Assembly (NCBI GenBank): GCA_907163345.1
Contig: CAJQUN010000022.1
Span: forward strand, 1,798,001 to 1,862,000
Length of the DNA: 64,000 nucleotides
Origin: Haberlea rhodopensis
Lineage: Eukaryota > Streptophyta > Magnoliopsida > Lamiales > Gesneriaceae
Reading direction: 5' to 3'
In this document: in pieces, positions 32,401 to 46,300 of the stretch
How the letters are laid out: each line of letters begins with the position of its first letter
How positions within the stretch are numbered: the stretch's first letter is position 1
Program-made: the position numbers and the translations under genes
The notes under the pieces: generated by a model
What the model was told of the DNA's origin: nothing
Database searches by the model: none
What the model saw: only the letters and a program-made list of their open reading frames with translations

Positions 32401-35366
32401 TGAGATTAATATCCTCATGGAATAGAGACGACTACTATGATTCATTCTTTTCCCTCTAATTGAACTCATTTTCAAGAAAAATTTTTTGTTGGTGCTCAAA
32501 GAACGATACAAGTCCAAAGAAAGCAAAAAACATGATGTAGTAATTCACTCCCCCAAACTTAATTCATGCATTGTCATCAATGTAATAATCATGGAAAACA
32601 ATACAAAGCACGTACCTCATGACAACGACAGTCAGTGATCATTATCCAATTCTTCATCAGCTCGTGGGGCATATTGTTGGAAAACATGACATATCATAGA
32701 GTCTCTCACCTCAAACAAAATAAAAAACAAAACAAAAAACAAAGCTAAGGATAATAAAAAGTTCTTGATTTATAGTCTCAAGTTGTATTTTTTACCAAGT
32801 AAGCTCAAGTGCCGCCAGGGGTGCCGCCAGGGGCAGTGGGGGATGATTTCCCATCATCCTTGTGGTAGTGTCGTAACCACTTCTCTTTGACCGTGAACAA
32901 CACCCCTTGGTCATCTCTCAGATTAATAGTGTCGCATGGTATAATATCGACCACTTTGAAAGGGCCAGCCCATGGTGAATCCGACTTCCATGGGAATAGT
33001 CGCATATTGGCTCGATTCATTAACACCAAGTCCCCCGCACATAATTTAATCCCGTTTTATGGGCATTCGATGTGACTTCCAACTTCGTCTTGCTCTTAAC
33101 CTGCGTCGCATCAACATATAATGTATCAATAATACTGATATTAAACATCGGTGTTCAGTGCGTGCAGTGTTCAAGTTTTGATTATATCAAAGACGACTTG
33201 ATCCTCCCCTACACGGAGGATCAAATTCCCTTCTTGGACGTCAATCAGTGCTCTTCCAGTTTCAAGGAATGACCTTCCTAGGATCAATGGCATGTCAGCA
33301 TCTTCCTTCATGTCCAACACAATGAAATCCATCGGAAGGGTGAATTTGTCGACTTTTAGTGGTACATCATCCACTATCCCTTGAGGATACTTGATGGACT
33401 TGTCCGCCATCTGCACTGACACATTAATCGGTTTTAGCTCTCTTAAGCCCAGTTTCATGTAGATAGACAAATGCATTAAATTCACACTTGCACCCAAATC
33501 ACATAAGGATTTCTTAAAAGATATAGAGTTTATTTTGCAAGGTATAGTGAAATTCCCTAGATACTTTAACTTTGGAGGTGAATCATTTTGAATGATAGCT
33601 GAATACTCATCAGTTAAGTTTATCATCTCATGCTCTCCCAATTTTTGCTTTTTTGACAGAATCTCCTTCAAAAACTTAGCATAATTCGGCATGTGTCGTA
33701 TATCATCAATGAAAGTCATCTCAATGTGGAGATTCTTTATCAAATCTAAAAACTTAGCAAATTTAGCATATATATTATATGCAGCGTGGAATGTGAGTGA
33801 GATATCTACCTTAGCATGTGGTGTGATGGGTGTAGATGTCTTAGTAGACTTACCTTTGTCGCATGTTTGATGTCCGCCTCGCCTTTTAACTCAACTTGTA
33901 CATTCTTCTTCTCAGCGACCTCCTTTCCGCTCCTCAACGTGATTGCATGGACTTGCTCCCTAGGGTTTGTCTCAGTGTCACTAGATAATGATCCTTGTGC
34001 TCGTACGGCTACGATTGTTGCTAGCTGTCCCACTTGGACTTCCAAGTTCTTTATCGACGCCTCGTGATTGTTCATCCTTGTTTCAGTCGACGATATGAAC
34101 TTGGTTAGTAGCTCCTCCATGCTTGGCTTTGGTGCATACCCCGGTGGTGGTTGGGATAGTTCCTCGGTCCCGTATTGTACTTATTCGAGTAAGGGTAGGT
34201 CTGTGGTGGTTGGTTCCCTACAAAGTTAACAGCTTCATTAGTTGCAACGAAAGGGTTACTTATTTGGCATTCCGTGCTCGGATGTCCTCCTTGGCAAAGC
34301 TCGCATGTAACAGTTTGAACTTGCATTGCATGCATGCTCAAACTGTCAATCTTCTTGTTCAGCACTTCCAACTGGGCAACTAGGGCAGTAACTTCACTCA
34401 CTTGATGCTCTCTGGCTTGCTTCTTTGGCGCGTTCCTTTCAGACTGCCATTGACAGCTATTATCTGCCATCTTCTCCAAGAACGTATAAGCCTCCTCGGG
34501 CGTCTTTCTCATCACAGTACCTCCTGCTGCTGCATCAATCATAGAACGGTTATTAGAAAATAAACTGTTATAAAACGTTTGTACTTGCAGCCAAATAGGG
34601 AGGCCATGATGTGAACATCTACGCAATAGATCCTTGAAGAGCTCCCATGCTTCATACGATGTCTCGGGATCGTATTGGGCAAAAGTTGTGATGTCATTGC
34701 GCATCTTGGCCATCTTGAATGGTGGAAAGAACTTTGACAAGAACAATTGTGTCATCCAATCCCACGTGGTAATAGAACCTGCAGGCAACGATTGTAATCA
34801 AGATTTAGCTTTATCACGTAAAGATAAAGGAAACAAACGTAACCTGATGACATTGTCAGTAACGCTATATGTTTAAAGATATCACAAATCTCCAAGAAGG
34901 TCGAGATGTGGGCGTTAGGATCATCAGTAGCTGCTCCCCCAAACTGGACCGAATGTTGGATCATCTATATGATAGCAGGCTTGATCTTGAAATTGTTAGC
35001 CTGGATACTCAGTCTCGTGATGCTAGACAGTGATCCATGGAATGAAGGGTAGACGTAGTCCATGAGTGATCTTGCAACTGGTGGTACTGGAATCTCCTCG
35101 TTATTAGCCATTAGTGCTCTTGCTTGCCTTAGCCTCCTTTGACAAGTGCGTTCGATCTCGGGGTCAAAAGGCTCAAGTGTAGGCTTGCTACTCCTTAGCA
35201 TCCACCAAGAGATAACAACCTGTAAAGATCCATGCAAGAAACAAACAGTAGAATGGTAGAGCTAGGGAAGAAAAAAATCAAAAATTAAACAAAAATGACT
35301 AAACTACAGTCAACTAATATCGTCTGATATTATTTAAACTAGTCCCCGGCAACGGCGCCAAAAACT
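32400..35366 (-). pseudogene. Athila-like gag-protease fragment with internal deletion, minus strand
   Basis: From right to left: the primer-binding site (35343-35360), Gag start (35200-34760), the Gag capsid and knuckle block at 34788-34105 (AWELFKDLLRRCSHHGLP, CELCQGGHPSTEC), then an aspartic protease at 33743-33171 with LCDLGASVNLMHLSIYMKL and ADMPLILGRSFLETGRALID. After that only the extreme C-terminus of integrase (SPWAGPFKVVDI, 33029-32805) and an untranslated 3' stretch with gggggagtg remain. RT, RNase H and the integrase core are deleted. Stops and shifts break gag. DLGA rather than DTGA is usual for Athila protease. Confidence 0.85.
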
Positions 35367-36203
35367 TGATCGCTATTATTTTAACAGTATTTTCCAATGT
35401 AGCGATCGCGTACCGCAAGTGCACGGTGTCAAGTTTTAGTATAATGATATGAAAAGTACGAGTGTCGAACCCACGAGGACTAGGAAATAAGTATCAAACT
35501 CCACTAGTTTAACTATATTTAGCCTACGAAAATGGTTGTGATTAATTAACTAAAGTGACGAATTAACTCAATAATTAACCCAACACACAAGAACGAATAA
35601 GTTTAGAATCAATAGAGACAATTATCAAGACTTTCGGTTAACCCATGCAATCCCCCACAATTCGCCTATAGTTAAGAATTAAATTCAAACGTTCTAAGGT
35701 AACAAGTTTTCCTATGCGCTTGTTATACCTTGGTCTGGGTATGACAAGTCTAATACTAAGACGCAACAAGGCAATGATCATGCACTTATTTAACACTCAA
35801 TATTGTATGTCAATTTATGAAAACTTCTAGTCTTCGATTTTGATAAATCTATTGCTATCACACATGTATTTGACTTTATCTTTCTATCTTAGTCTGAAAT
35901 TCATTGTTTAATTTATTATATCGTATCGCAATCTTCTATGGTCAATTCATTCGCAATAAATAATCAATCAAGGATGATTAATCCATAAAAAAGCATCAAC
36001 AACAATAAATTAAACTCAAAGAATTGTAAGAAACAATCAAAACTTAATTAAAATTGTGGGTTCAAAACATGGGATCCCCTAAGTCTTGACAACAAAACTT
36101 AGCCTAGAAACATATTCAAAATCAAATGCAAAATCATGTTTTCCAACATCAAAAGCATAAGGAAATCAAAATAGAAACAAAGTTCAGAAATAAGGAAATA
36201 ACG
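35367..36203 (-). repeat. Truncated Athila-like LTR, minus orientation
   Basis: It is the reverse complement of the 3' part of the LTR at 30315-31787, including the shared wording around the ends. It is cut at 36203, where a different LTR (starting tgtaagacccc) begins, so the 5' half is missing. Confidence 0.85.
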
Positions 36204-38709
36204 TGTAAGACCCCAACGCCCAACACGTCAATAATGTAATTATGACGTCATTTGTGTATGTAAAAATTTCTTTTCTTTAAAAGAATCATCACATGCTTCA
36301 CATATTAACTTTTATAAAAATTTGGGCAGAGTCTACCCGTAAACTGGACTTCCCGAAAATAAGAACACACCATAATAAATATCCTCAACAACATCACAAA
36401 TATCCAGTAATAACATCCACCAAAATAAAGCAACTAAGTAAAGGTGGGGCTCTGCAACATTCAACACTCTTATACAGACCATATATATGTATTAAAATGC
36501 TCACAGATGAGCGATGAATAAATGATTATAAATTTACTGGCATATATCGCATTCTCTCATTTACCAATACTGATACCATGCCCCTGGTACTATTCCACTC
36601 CAATAGCTCGAACTCACTTCAGAACCAACGTTGTACCTGTTTTACCTATTTTGACAGAAACAGTCCCCACACTGGGTGAGTATACCAACAACATGGTCTC
36701 AATATCATCAATTAAACAGTTACCAATTTACAGAATATAAAACAACAAATTAAGATAATACTCCTTGTATGTATATACCATAACCGTGTGAGAGCTCTCA
36801 AGATGTTCCTGTTCTCACAATATCCAAGACCGTCAACTTAAAAATCAAATAAGTATCACCAAAATGATTCATAGTACTGATATTCATAAACCATTAGATC
36901 TATATTCAATAATGCTAAGGCATTGCAACAATGATTTATTGAAATCAATAACATCTCAGTCACCCATTTCCTCGTCACATATCATCATATCTCATCGCTC
37001 GCTCAATAGCAGCGGCACTATAATCCCTCGCACGCTCAACAACGTCGACAATATAACCATCGCACGCTCAATATCGGCAGCATCGGAAGAATTCATCATT
37101 CCATCAAAACTCATTACATACTATAATTTTCACAATTCTATCATGATTCTCCATTCACTACTTATTCATATATCCAATTGCAATTCATGTATGAATCATA
37201 GTACATAATTAACATCACGCATACCTGCTCTTACGTCATTACGTACCTTATAGTCGATAACAAGATCAAGCTGCCCCGACATCCAAGAATCATGTAGGAT
37301 CAATAACAAAATCATCACTCAATGTTAGATCACAATTAATATCATTTGTATATTTCTTAACTTTATTTCAATATCATCAATCAACAACTCAATTGTATGA
37401 ACATTGTTACATAATCAAGGTAATTGATACTTCCCTGAGCAAGTATATGTTAGTTCATACCATTGTCATTTACATACTCAATCTTTTAATTAGGAGATCC
37501 CATCACCTCAAAACAATAAAATCCATACTATTTGATCATGTTATTATCCATCTTGTTCGAACAATTTACCCGACATTCTCAACATCTAGTTAAAAATTAC
37601 ATTCATACTTCAAATCCTTAACTTACCCACACACTAATAACTTATACAATTCAAAGTATTAGTGTATATTTATCACATGATAATCGAATCCAAATTACTT
37701 TCATAGTGACGATGCATCATTCCATATATATACACGGCAGCATGTTTAAATACGCCTACACTTGTATATTCAACACATATATTCAATTAAATGCATCTAC
37801 ACTTACATATACAACACCTATACAGATTTAAATACACATAGCCATGTATATATAACCTATATATTCACCAATACATGCTGAAATTCTCATTACACGTGTA
37901 TAAATCACATACACCTACCAATACACACTAGAACACACACAAAACATGTATTCTGCACATACCTACACACACTAACACACGCACAACACACTCACTTGCA
38001 GAAACACACACTCACACACACACAGCAACATATACGCACTAATACTCACTAAAACACCCAGATGTATGCGTATTTAGCACACCTACATACACGCACACAC
38101 ACACACACACGTCCAGCACACACATGCACATAGCATCACAAACACTCATATTCTACGCTTAATACACATACATCTCTCAGCATCTATTGGACCAAATTAA
38201 CAGCATAAAAATCGAGCTAAAGGGTAGGGATTTCGCACACCAAAGCTGCGCACAAACCCGCCCAAAACACCAAGAACACACGAGCAAAAATCGATCTCAA
38301 CAACACAAAAATTTAGGGGATAAGAAAAATTAACTCACACACACAATACCTTGAACGAATCATGCCTAAATCATAGAAGAAAATCGATCCTTGAGCTCAA
38401 GAGGTGAGACGACGTGAAAGAAGGAGAAAAGTCTGAGAATCACGTTTTTTAGTGTGTAAAATGTGAGTGTGTGTTTCTAATCCCCAACGCTAGTTTTAAA
38501 AATATCATTTAAACTCCCAATCTCAAAAAAATAATAGTAGTATTAATAAGAATCCTCCTCATTTTAGTTTTCACTATAAATTAAACCCGAAATTATTTAT
38601 TCCAACTCAGGTCCAAAAATAATGCACAAGAATTTAATTCCGTAATTTATTTCATAATTTACCACACTAATCAATTATTAAAAAGAATTAAATAATTTTG
38701 GGCATCACA
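36204..38709 (-). repeat. 2.5-kb LTR, chromovirus-like (Tekay/Del type)
   Basis: In minus orientation it starts tgtgatgccc and ends ggggtcttaca, with tg...ca ends. The adjoining right-hand sequence reads, on the minus strand, tcggggtcgaaat and ttggggagaat, the 3' end and polypurine tract usual before the 3' LTR of Tekay/Del chromoviruses. It contains CA-rich microsatellite DNA (37900-38130) and several short non-coding open frames. It abuts and truncates the Athila-like LTR. Confidence 0.7.
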
Positions 38710-39140
38710 ATTCTCCCCAACTAATAAAATTTCGACCCCGAAATTTAAACGCATACTTACCATTAAAAGCCAACAGTAAAATTTACGTACCGTTATACAG
38801 CTCAAGATTGCGCTGTAACAAATCCATAGGACGACATCATTATTCAAATCATCATAGCTCGTAACGTGGCGCACCACACCAACGCTCTCAAGACTGGAAG
38901 TCGCATCACTTTAAGTGTTTAATCATCAAGTACCTCTTTGTCATACTTTACTACCTGTGTGCTCGCATTGGTACAGTTCCTTGCACAAAATCTCAATCCA
39001 TCATCGTTTACTTTCATCATAGTACACATCATATAATCGCTAAATCAGGCATTCATGCATATCATGTGTACATCAGAATGTATGACAATACACCAATATT
39101 TTATCGAATAAATAACATAAAATACATTACACACTCTCAA
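38710..39140 (-). mobile_element. Residual 3' internal region of the Tekay-like element
   Basis: The polypurine tract region (38710-38745) identifies this as inside the element. No pol coding sequence can be read, so the copy is an LTR plus a short remnant. Confidence 0.45.
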
Positions 39141-39168
39141 TAGTGTCGATCCTGACAATAATCATGCA

Positions 39169-39332
39169 TCATGCTCTCCCTAGCATCGACCCAATAACAG
39201 TGTACATGTCGCATGCTCTCTCTAGCATCGACCCAATAACAGTGTACACGTCACATGCTCTCTCTAGCATCGACCCAATAACAATATACACGTCGCATGC
39301 TCTCTCTAGCATCGACCCAATAACACATTGCT
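39169..39332. repeat. 42-bp tandem repeat, 4 copies
   Basis: A unit beginning gcatgctctctctagcatcg and followed by acccaataaca repeats four times with few changes. Confidence 0.92.
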
Positions 39333-39513
39333 CACTCGTCAACGGCGACCCTGTCACATCGCACACGCGTCAGTGGCGACCCAATCACATCGCACACTCG
39401 TCAGTGGCGCTCCAATCATATCGCTCGCTCATCGGCGACGACCCAAATCACATCGATCACTCGTCAGTGGCGACCCAAATCACATCGTTCACTCATCAGT
39501 GGCGACCCAAATC
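39333..39513. repeat. 31-32-bp tandem repeat, about 6 copies
   Basis: A unit of the form cactcgtcagtggcgaccca followed by aatcacatcg repeats about six times, directly adjoining the 42-bp array. Both share cgaccca. Similar words (tcgcacgctcaa) occur in the neighbouring LTR near 37020-37070, so the arrays may derive from that element. Confidence 0.88.
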
Positions 39514-39599
39514 AGTGACTCAACATCAATTCACCATTCACTACTACCATCATTATCATCATCAGTGAAAATTCCCCACAATACCGTCAGAGCATATTA

Positions 39600-39905
39600 G
39601 ACAATCGAGAGGGTTTTGTGCAGGATTTACGAAAATAGATGGCTTTTTTTTTTTTGCCTATTTTGTTTAACATGAGGGATTTCGTGCAAGGTTTCAAAAA
39701 AAAGGTGCGATTTTTTTTTGCCTTTTTTTATAACACATGGGGATTTCATACCGAGTTTAAGAAAATACAGTTTTTTTGCATATTTTGTTAACATAGTGGA
39801 GTTTCGTGCATATTTACTATAGCACGGGGGTTTCATACCGAGTTTAAGAAAACACGGAGTTTTTTTTTGCCTATTTACTTTAACACACGAGGTTTATGCT
39901 TTTTA
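39600..39905. repeat. Degenerate T-rich tandem array, about 70-bp unit, 4-5 copies
   Basis: Each unit contains gtttaagaaaata or a variant, then a run of 7-11 T, then gcctattt, then taacacgggggtttcata or a variant. Units vary in length, mostly in the T run. Confidence 0.75.
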
Positions 39906-39924
39906 ACCTTTTTTTAGCAACTAT

Positions 39925-40060
39925 TGCAATTACTAGGGGGTGGGGGCAGATACTCGAACACGAGATCTCCGGGTCGCAATTCCGGTGCCATTCTGATCAC
40001 ATGCATAATAAGCAAGCCGAGGTGTGTCCACTGGATTTTCATGAGATGTTAAATCCAAAA
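39925..40060 (-). mobile_element. Possible tRNA-derived SINE fragment
   Basis: The minus strand reads gtgttcgagtatctgccccc, resembling a B-box-bearing SINE end (GGTTCGANTCC with mismatches). No convincing A box or duplication was found. Confidence 0.25.
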
Positions 40061-40134
40061 ACTGTATCCACACACACGCACATAGAGAGAGAGAGACGTA
40101 ACAAAGACAGATGCCAAATGATAACTATAAAAAT

Positions 40135-40330
40135 ATATAAATTATTTATTATCCATTTTTCTTTTGTATAAACATATAAATAGTAGCCAGCCACTTCTGT
40201 TAAAGAACATGTATATGGTACAATACATTGTTATATGCATCTCTTACGGTAAAACCACCAAGTGCATAATCCAAAATTGGAAAACATAAAGGGCATATAG
40301 GCTTTGCTAAACTGCGGTACATTTGAAACG
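40135..40330 (-). terminator. 3' trailer and probable poly(A) signal of the BipA gene
   Basis: The minus strand has aataaataatt near 40150-40138, about 180 bases after the stop at 40331. It is a plausible plant near-upstream element. The exact end is unknown. Confidence 0.4.
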
Positions 40331-43300
40331 TCACTCTTTAGGTCTTTTACTCATTGTCTTGCGCTTGTTAACTTCCAGGTATTTCTTTCTTAACCGGATA
40401 GCATTAGGAGTAACCTGAATAGCAAAGACAGATGATGTCAATGGATTCCTCTCAGTTTACCCTTTTGTATAAAGCTAGCAATTATCATAATAATGTTGTC
40501 GGTTTAGAATATAGACTGCAAATGTTGATCATCATCATGCGACCAGCAAACTTGAGGATCAAATTACACTATCAGCAGTAAGCTCCAATTTTTACTCATT
40601 GAGCATAGGAAGCCTCAGAAAAACAAAAACAATGACCTCCTAAGGCAATAAAAAAGATAATAGAACGAGAAGATGTTTAAATGTAAATACCTCAATGAGC
40701 TCATCAGAGGCAACATAGCCTATTGCTTCTTCCAGGTTAATCTGTGCAACCAAAGACACAAATCAGTAGAATTGAAAATGTTTCTTGGTAAGGTATATGA
40801 ATAACTTGCAAATAATAAATAAACCACGACACTTGAAGATATTTACCTGAAGCGAGCGCATGACTTGCAATATTCATGAATAAATTGTGTGATTATGTTA
40901 AAATTTGGCTTGATATAAAAGCAGCGAGCGAAAACTAAGTTAGTTGCAGACTTTATATTGGTGAGCACATAAATTGTAGTATTCATGAGAAAATAGAGTT
41001 ATCATCAAGAGAGGCTGGGAATGGAGAAAAACTACAGATATGGATTGACAGATTATCAATTTTATATACTCCAGAGACTAATACTCTTAGTTCTCCACTA
41101 AGGGTTGGGTTAGCTCTGTATAAAGACGAAAAACGAGGCGATTGTACAAATAGTGTCCGTATAGGAATATATACATGAATTTTAATCGCGTCTTCAATTC
41201 AATGCATGACTATGGTTTTTATTGACCCAGCTGAACCTTAAGTTCATTCCTTACTTTCCTTCTCAGCATCCACCATAAAAAAAAACTAAAGGAATTGGAT
41301 CCTCTCTACTTACAAGGCGAGGAGGAGTTAGCTTAATATTCTCATCCTTGCTAGCAGCACGGATATTTGTTAGCTCCTTGGACCGAACTGGATTAACCTG
41401 TCACAAGTAAAAAAATTCAAGATAAGGACCTAGGTAAAGAAAAATTTCATATTAACAGCAAGTATCTTTTGCTTACATCAAGATCTGTGTCTCGTGAATG
41501 TTCACCAATAATCATCCCGTCATAAGTCTGCAATCATGAGAAACATAGGTCAAAACTTTAACTGGAAGTAGAGAATGATGACAAAGTTAAAATTCCATCT
41601 CTACTTTGCCTTCCACAATTAGAACTATAAAATGTAATCATTACAACCTCCATTCCAGGCTTGACAAAAAGCATTCCACGAGCTTCTAAGCCCATCAAAG
41701 AATGAGCAGTGATAGTTCCATATCCCATAGAAACCTGTTCAATAAAGACCCGTCACTAATCACTTAATAAAGAACATACACATTTCGACGAAGGATGCAA
41801 AAACAAGGTACAATTCCCTGCCAAATTAGAAATGGATACGCGTTCAATCATTTTCTTGACATTAGATGGTCTGACTTTTATGGAATTCGGTGTGATGGTC
41901 TCGGTTTTAGAAGGGATGACTATTGCGATGAGACAAATGAGTTGCTTGGCAGAACAAGTCCACTATAATGTAATAAAATTAAATAAAAATAATTATGAAC
42001 ATACCAAAACAGTAAATAGATAAAAGAAGAAAATGTATATTATCAGATATTTTTTGGTAAATAAAATAATAAGCATAAAGAACTAAATATACAAGACAAT
42101 AAATCAATTTAAAAATTTAATATAATTATAAAGATTGTAGCTAAATCTAAATAAATCAAATAAAAGAGTTTCTCTGAATTATTAAGATATATTTTCCCAA
42201 TGACATCATAATAAATATTTTATATCTACTTATTTATGTATTTGATTCAGTTCATGATAATTAAACAATGTTCATTTAAACTAAAAAAAAATTCATTACT
42301 TTAATTTTGTATATTCAACTAATTATATTAAAAATAATTCCTATGAGCACAAATACAAAATTTGATGATATTTCATAAATACAATGGCTTCTCATCTAAA
42401 AGGCGGTCAAAAGCAACAATGACCGATAAGATGCGTTAAGCAATATGTTGATATGGTAAAGAGCAAGTAACGATAGATCCATATTTTAAGAAAATCAGAC
42501 ATTAATAATTTTAATAAATTATTGAGTTTTTATGATTTAAGAGTTATATAACGGTTTATCTTATAAAAACATATTTTCTTCTCATTTCATCGAGATTATT
42601 AATTTATTCTGTTATAAAAAAGTTGGGGCCGAAAAGAGTTGCTATCTATCTAATAGAGGTTAGAAATTTATGAGTATTAATTTATGGAGGTGGTATAATT
42701 TACACATAAATGCATTAAAAAAACATAAACAGCAACAAGTGCAGTATCTCAATACATCAATGAAAGGTGAAACGTTAACAAACCAGTACTCCTTTCCTGA
42801 CATTTCCAAGAGGACCCTTATATTTCTCGTAAGCTGCATTAACACGACACTGGTCAAAAAGAAAAATCATAAACAAAACTATGATACTTCACATCTCCAG
42901 CACGGACAGTAATCAAGCATGATCGATCAATGGAACGTATTGTTAAAGAAGGCATAAACTCAGTCTTATTCCACACATCCATATATACCCAATCCACATC
43001 ATAAACAAAGATACTTACAGATCCCTCTGATTATGCAATCTTACAATATTAAATGGATGCCACATCCAAACTAAGAACAAGAACTGTCGTCAAAACGGAA
43101 TTCATGTTGTGCATCCTAAGCCAGCACAAAACTGGATTTCAACATGCGAACTGGTTGAGGTTTTCTTTTCTGCGGTCCCATGCATGATAGATAAGTCACG
43201 TTGTATAGATTAAACTACATCACCTCCTTCACCAAAACTTGTAAACCCCATTGATGATAATCATAATTACATGTATCCACTTGACAATTTTAAAATGTCT

Positions 43301-46300
43301 GCACGAAGGTTTAAAATAACTATTTTACATATCATAACCCTTCTCCAAAAAAATAAGAAAATTGATATTTATACCCCTCAATACCAATATATTTTTCTTT
43401 CCTTTCCTTTCCTTTTTTTTTTGGTTCTTTTATCTTTTTTCCAAACCCTAGCCCCACCCCTTGAACAAAACCCTGTCCTGTCCTCTAATCCTAATATAGC
43501 CGCCATAGGATTTAAGGAGGGGTTGATGTAGGTATACGACGAGGAAAAAAGAATAAGAATAACATTGCAAATTATTGTATTAAAGGGGAATACATGCCAT
43601 TCTATTTCATAAACTGTATTTTAAAAGAAAACTTAATGTGTTTCATTATCATTAATACCTATTTTTAAAATATTAGTAATGGTCATAATACTCGTTCAGA
43701 CTCACATAAGCTTTTGACAACGCGCAAGAGAGATTGACGTAATTATGATTCTTAAATGGAAAGTTTTTCAAGTTTATACAAATTTCAAGAAAGGTTAGAT
43801 GTGATTTGTAAAAAAATCCAAATTCTTTCTAACCCAGTTCAAGACCGTTTTTCAAGGGTATAAAGTTTTTTTTTTCCCACTTGAAGCTCCTTTTCATAAT
43901 GCAGGTTCTCTAAGAAGTAAGAATTGCATAGACATGATAAAAAAAGACAAAGCAAACTGAATGAAGGAAAAAATAGAATTGATACAAATATCATGTCCAG
44001 CTCTAGTCAAGGATATTGAGTCTTTTAACAAAGCTTTGATTGGTAAATGGGGATGAGATATCATGTGCGGTGTAGATGCACTTTGGTTGAAAATTCTTGT
44101 ATCAAAATATGGTTCAATGTCAAGTGATCGCATTTTTTCGAGGAAAGTTGGTATCTCATCTAATTATTCTATTTGGTGGATGGACATCAGAAATCTACTT
44201 TTCGTTGATCTTAATGGTTGGTTCCGAAGGGGTGTGTGTAAAAGAGTGGGAAATGGGGCTCGGACTAGTTTATGGAAAGATGTTTGGGTAGGGGAAGAGA
44301 GTTTACAAAATCGATTTCCTAGATTGGCATCAATGGCTAGGAACAGTAATATTTTAGTGAGTAAGATGGGTTTATGGGAGGAAGGTGTTTGGCATTGGAC
44401 TTGGAATTGGAGGAGAGATTTATTCAACTGGGAAGAGGAATTATTATCTCAGTTTTGTTCATGTCTTAACAGGGTCAATCTTATACAGGATTTGGAGGAC
44501 AGGTGGGAATGGCAACATGAGATTTCGAGGCAATTTTCAGTTGCCTCCGCTTATTGCAGTCTGCAGGATGATGGTTCACAGGAGGGTTGCGATCACAACG
44601 ATTGTATACAGCCTTGGGAAACTATGGCGCCAACGAAAGTATCCATTCTAGTTTGGAGAATTTTCAAAGATCGTATACCTTCGAAGGTCAATCTTCAAAG
44701 ACGGAACATTATTTCAGGGCAGCAATATATAAATTGCGATCGTTGTTTATCTCTTGAGGAATCTACTGTTCATTTGTTCTTCGCGTGCCCGTTCTCATAT
44801 GACATTTGGATGAAGTGTTACCAATGGCTGGGGTTTCAGATGGTTCTCAACATGGATACTAAAACGCATTTAACTCAACACAGGGCGTTATAGACCCACA
44901 AAAGGAATTGGAAAGAATGGGCATCTATTTGGCACGCCGTCATCTGGACTTTGTGGATGGATAGGAATAGAAGGATTTTCAATACAGACGTGGATAGAGA
45001 GGAAGATTTGTTAGATTCAATCAAATTTAGAAGCTGGAGTTGGATAAAATTTAGGGGTTCTAGATTGTTACATTACGTTTTGTTGATTGGGCTCGTGAGC
45101 CGATAGTTTGTCTTCTAGATTAAATCTTAGGATTTAACCTTTATGTAAAACTTCGGAGTATCCCTTATGCTCTTTTATTTTTAATAATATTTATAATTTC
45201 CTGATAAAAAAAAAATCATGTCCAGCTCCAATATACGAAATTTCTAGCCAAAAAAATCCTTTAATTCAGGGAACGTGGGAAAATACCAAATGAAGGCGTG
45301 CACATAAGATAAACCATCACCCTGAAAGACCTCTGATACTCCGCAATAGGATGATCTCACCTCACCTTATTCTAGTCAGTCGACCTCCTGACCTAATCAA
45401 CATTTTGTCCTCGGGAGTGTCATACCTTCAAGACCAGAAGATAATTCCTCAACCTACCGACCTACTTGGATCAAGACCAGAAGACCTAATTTTCAGAGCT
45501 CCCATTTGAGTTTCAAGCATCTTACCTCTAAGAACATGTTGACCGAGTCTACGTTGATCAGGCACGTCCCGAAATTTCCGGAAGTGGAAATGAGTAGTGG
45601 TTTTATCAGTTGACTGACATGTCCCGAAATCCCGGGAATCGTGTGAATCGTGGTCTAACTGCTCCAAAGTGCACGCTCTTGAGTTAAACTCTATAAATAG
45701 CAAACCAATACAAGATTTCAGGTATGCATTTTTCTCCTATACGCAATATACAGCACCTATTCTCTTACAGATTTTGACAGATATTTCCCGTGACCTGACT
45801 TGAGCGTCGGAGGGGACACGCCGGAAAAATCTTCCGGCCCCTTCTAACATCTTGTTTCATATCTTAGCAGGTCATTCAAAGATCTGTCCCTGATTATCTG
45901 GTCTAGGGAGGAATATAAAGGGAAGTCATTAAACCTATTATTGATACTTAAAAAGCATCACTCTTTTTGGGAGCATCAATTGGCGCCGTCTGTGGGAACG
46001 TTCGAGCTAAGGCGTGGATATGGCAACAGGAAGAAGAGGACGCGGGAGAAGGAGAGCATCTGAGGGGAGAAATCCCCCTGAATTATCGGAAAATCCTGAA
46101 AATACTTTACCAGAATCAGGAGATCAGATGCCTACAGTAAACAGAAGGGTGGGAGATCTCACTTTGGAGCAGTTGGCTCAGTACATTGCTCAGACAGTGG
46201 ATATGGCGGTGAAGGGAAACCAGATACCACCTTGTTATAATAATCCACCACGTCAACCTCCCCCTACGAATGTGGGAAGTCAGCCAGTTGAACCAGAGCA

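Noticed and set aside
37900..38130. CA-rich stretch as a regulatory Z-DNA element of a nearby gene
   Set aside because: It lies inside the 2.5-kb LTR and is an ordinary degenerate CA microsatellite.
39143..39600. Open frames with repeated HALSSIDPIT or RQWRP peptides
   Set aside because: They are translations of the 42-bp and 32-bp tandem arrays; the arrays are open in several frames on both strands.
44063..44893. A 276-codon plus-strand frame as a host gene in the BipA intron
   Set aside because: It carries the LINE zf-RVT region and lies within a 14-bp TSD and a poly(A) tail.
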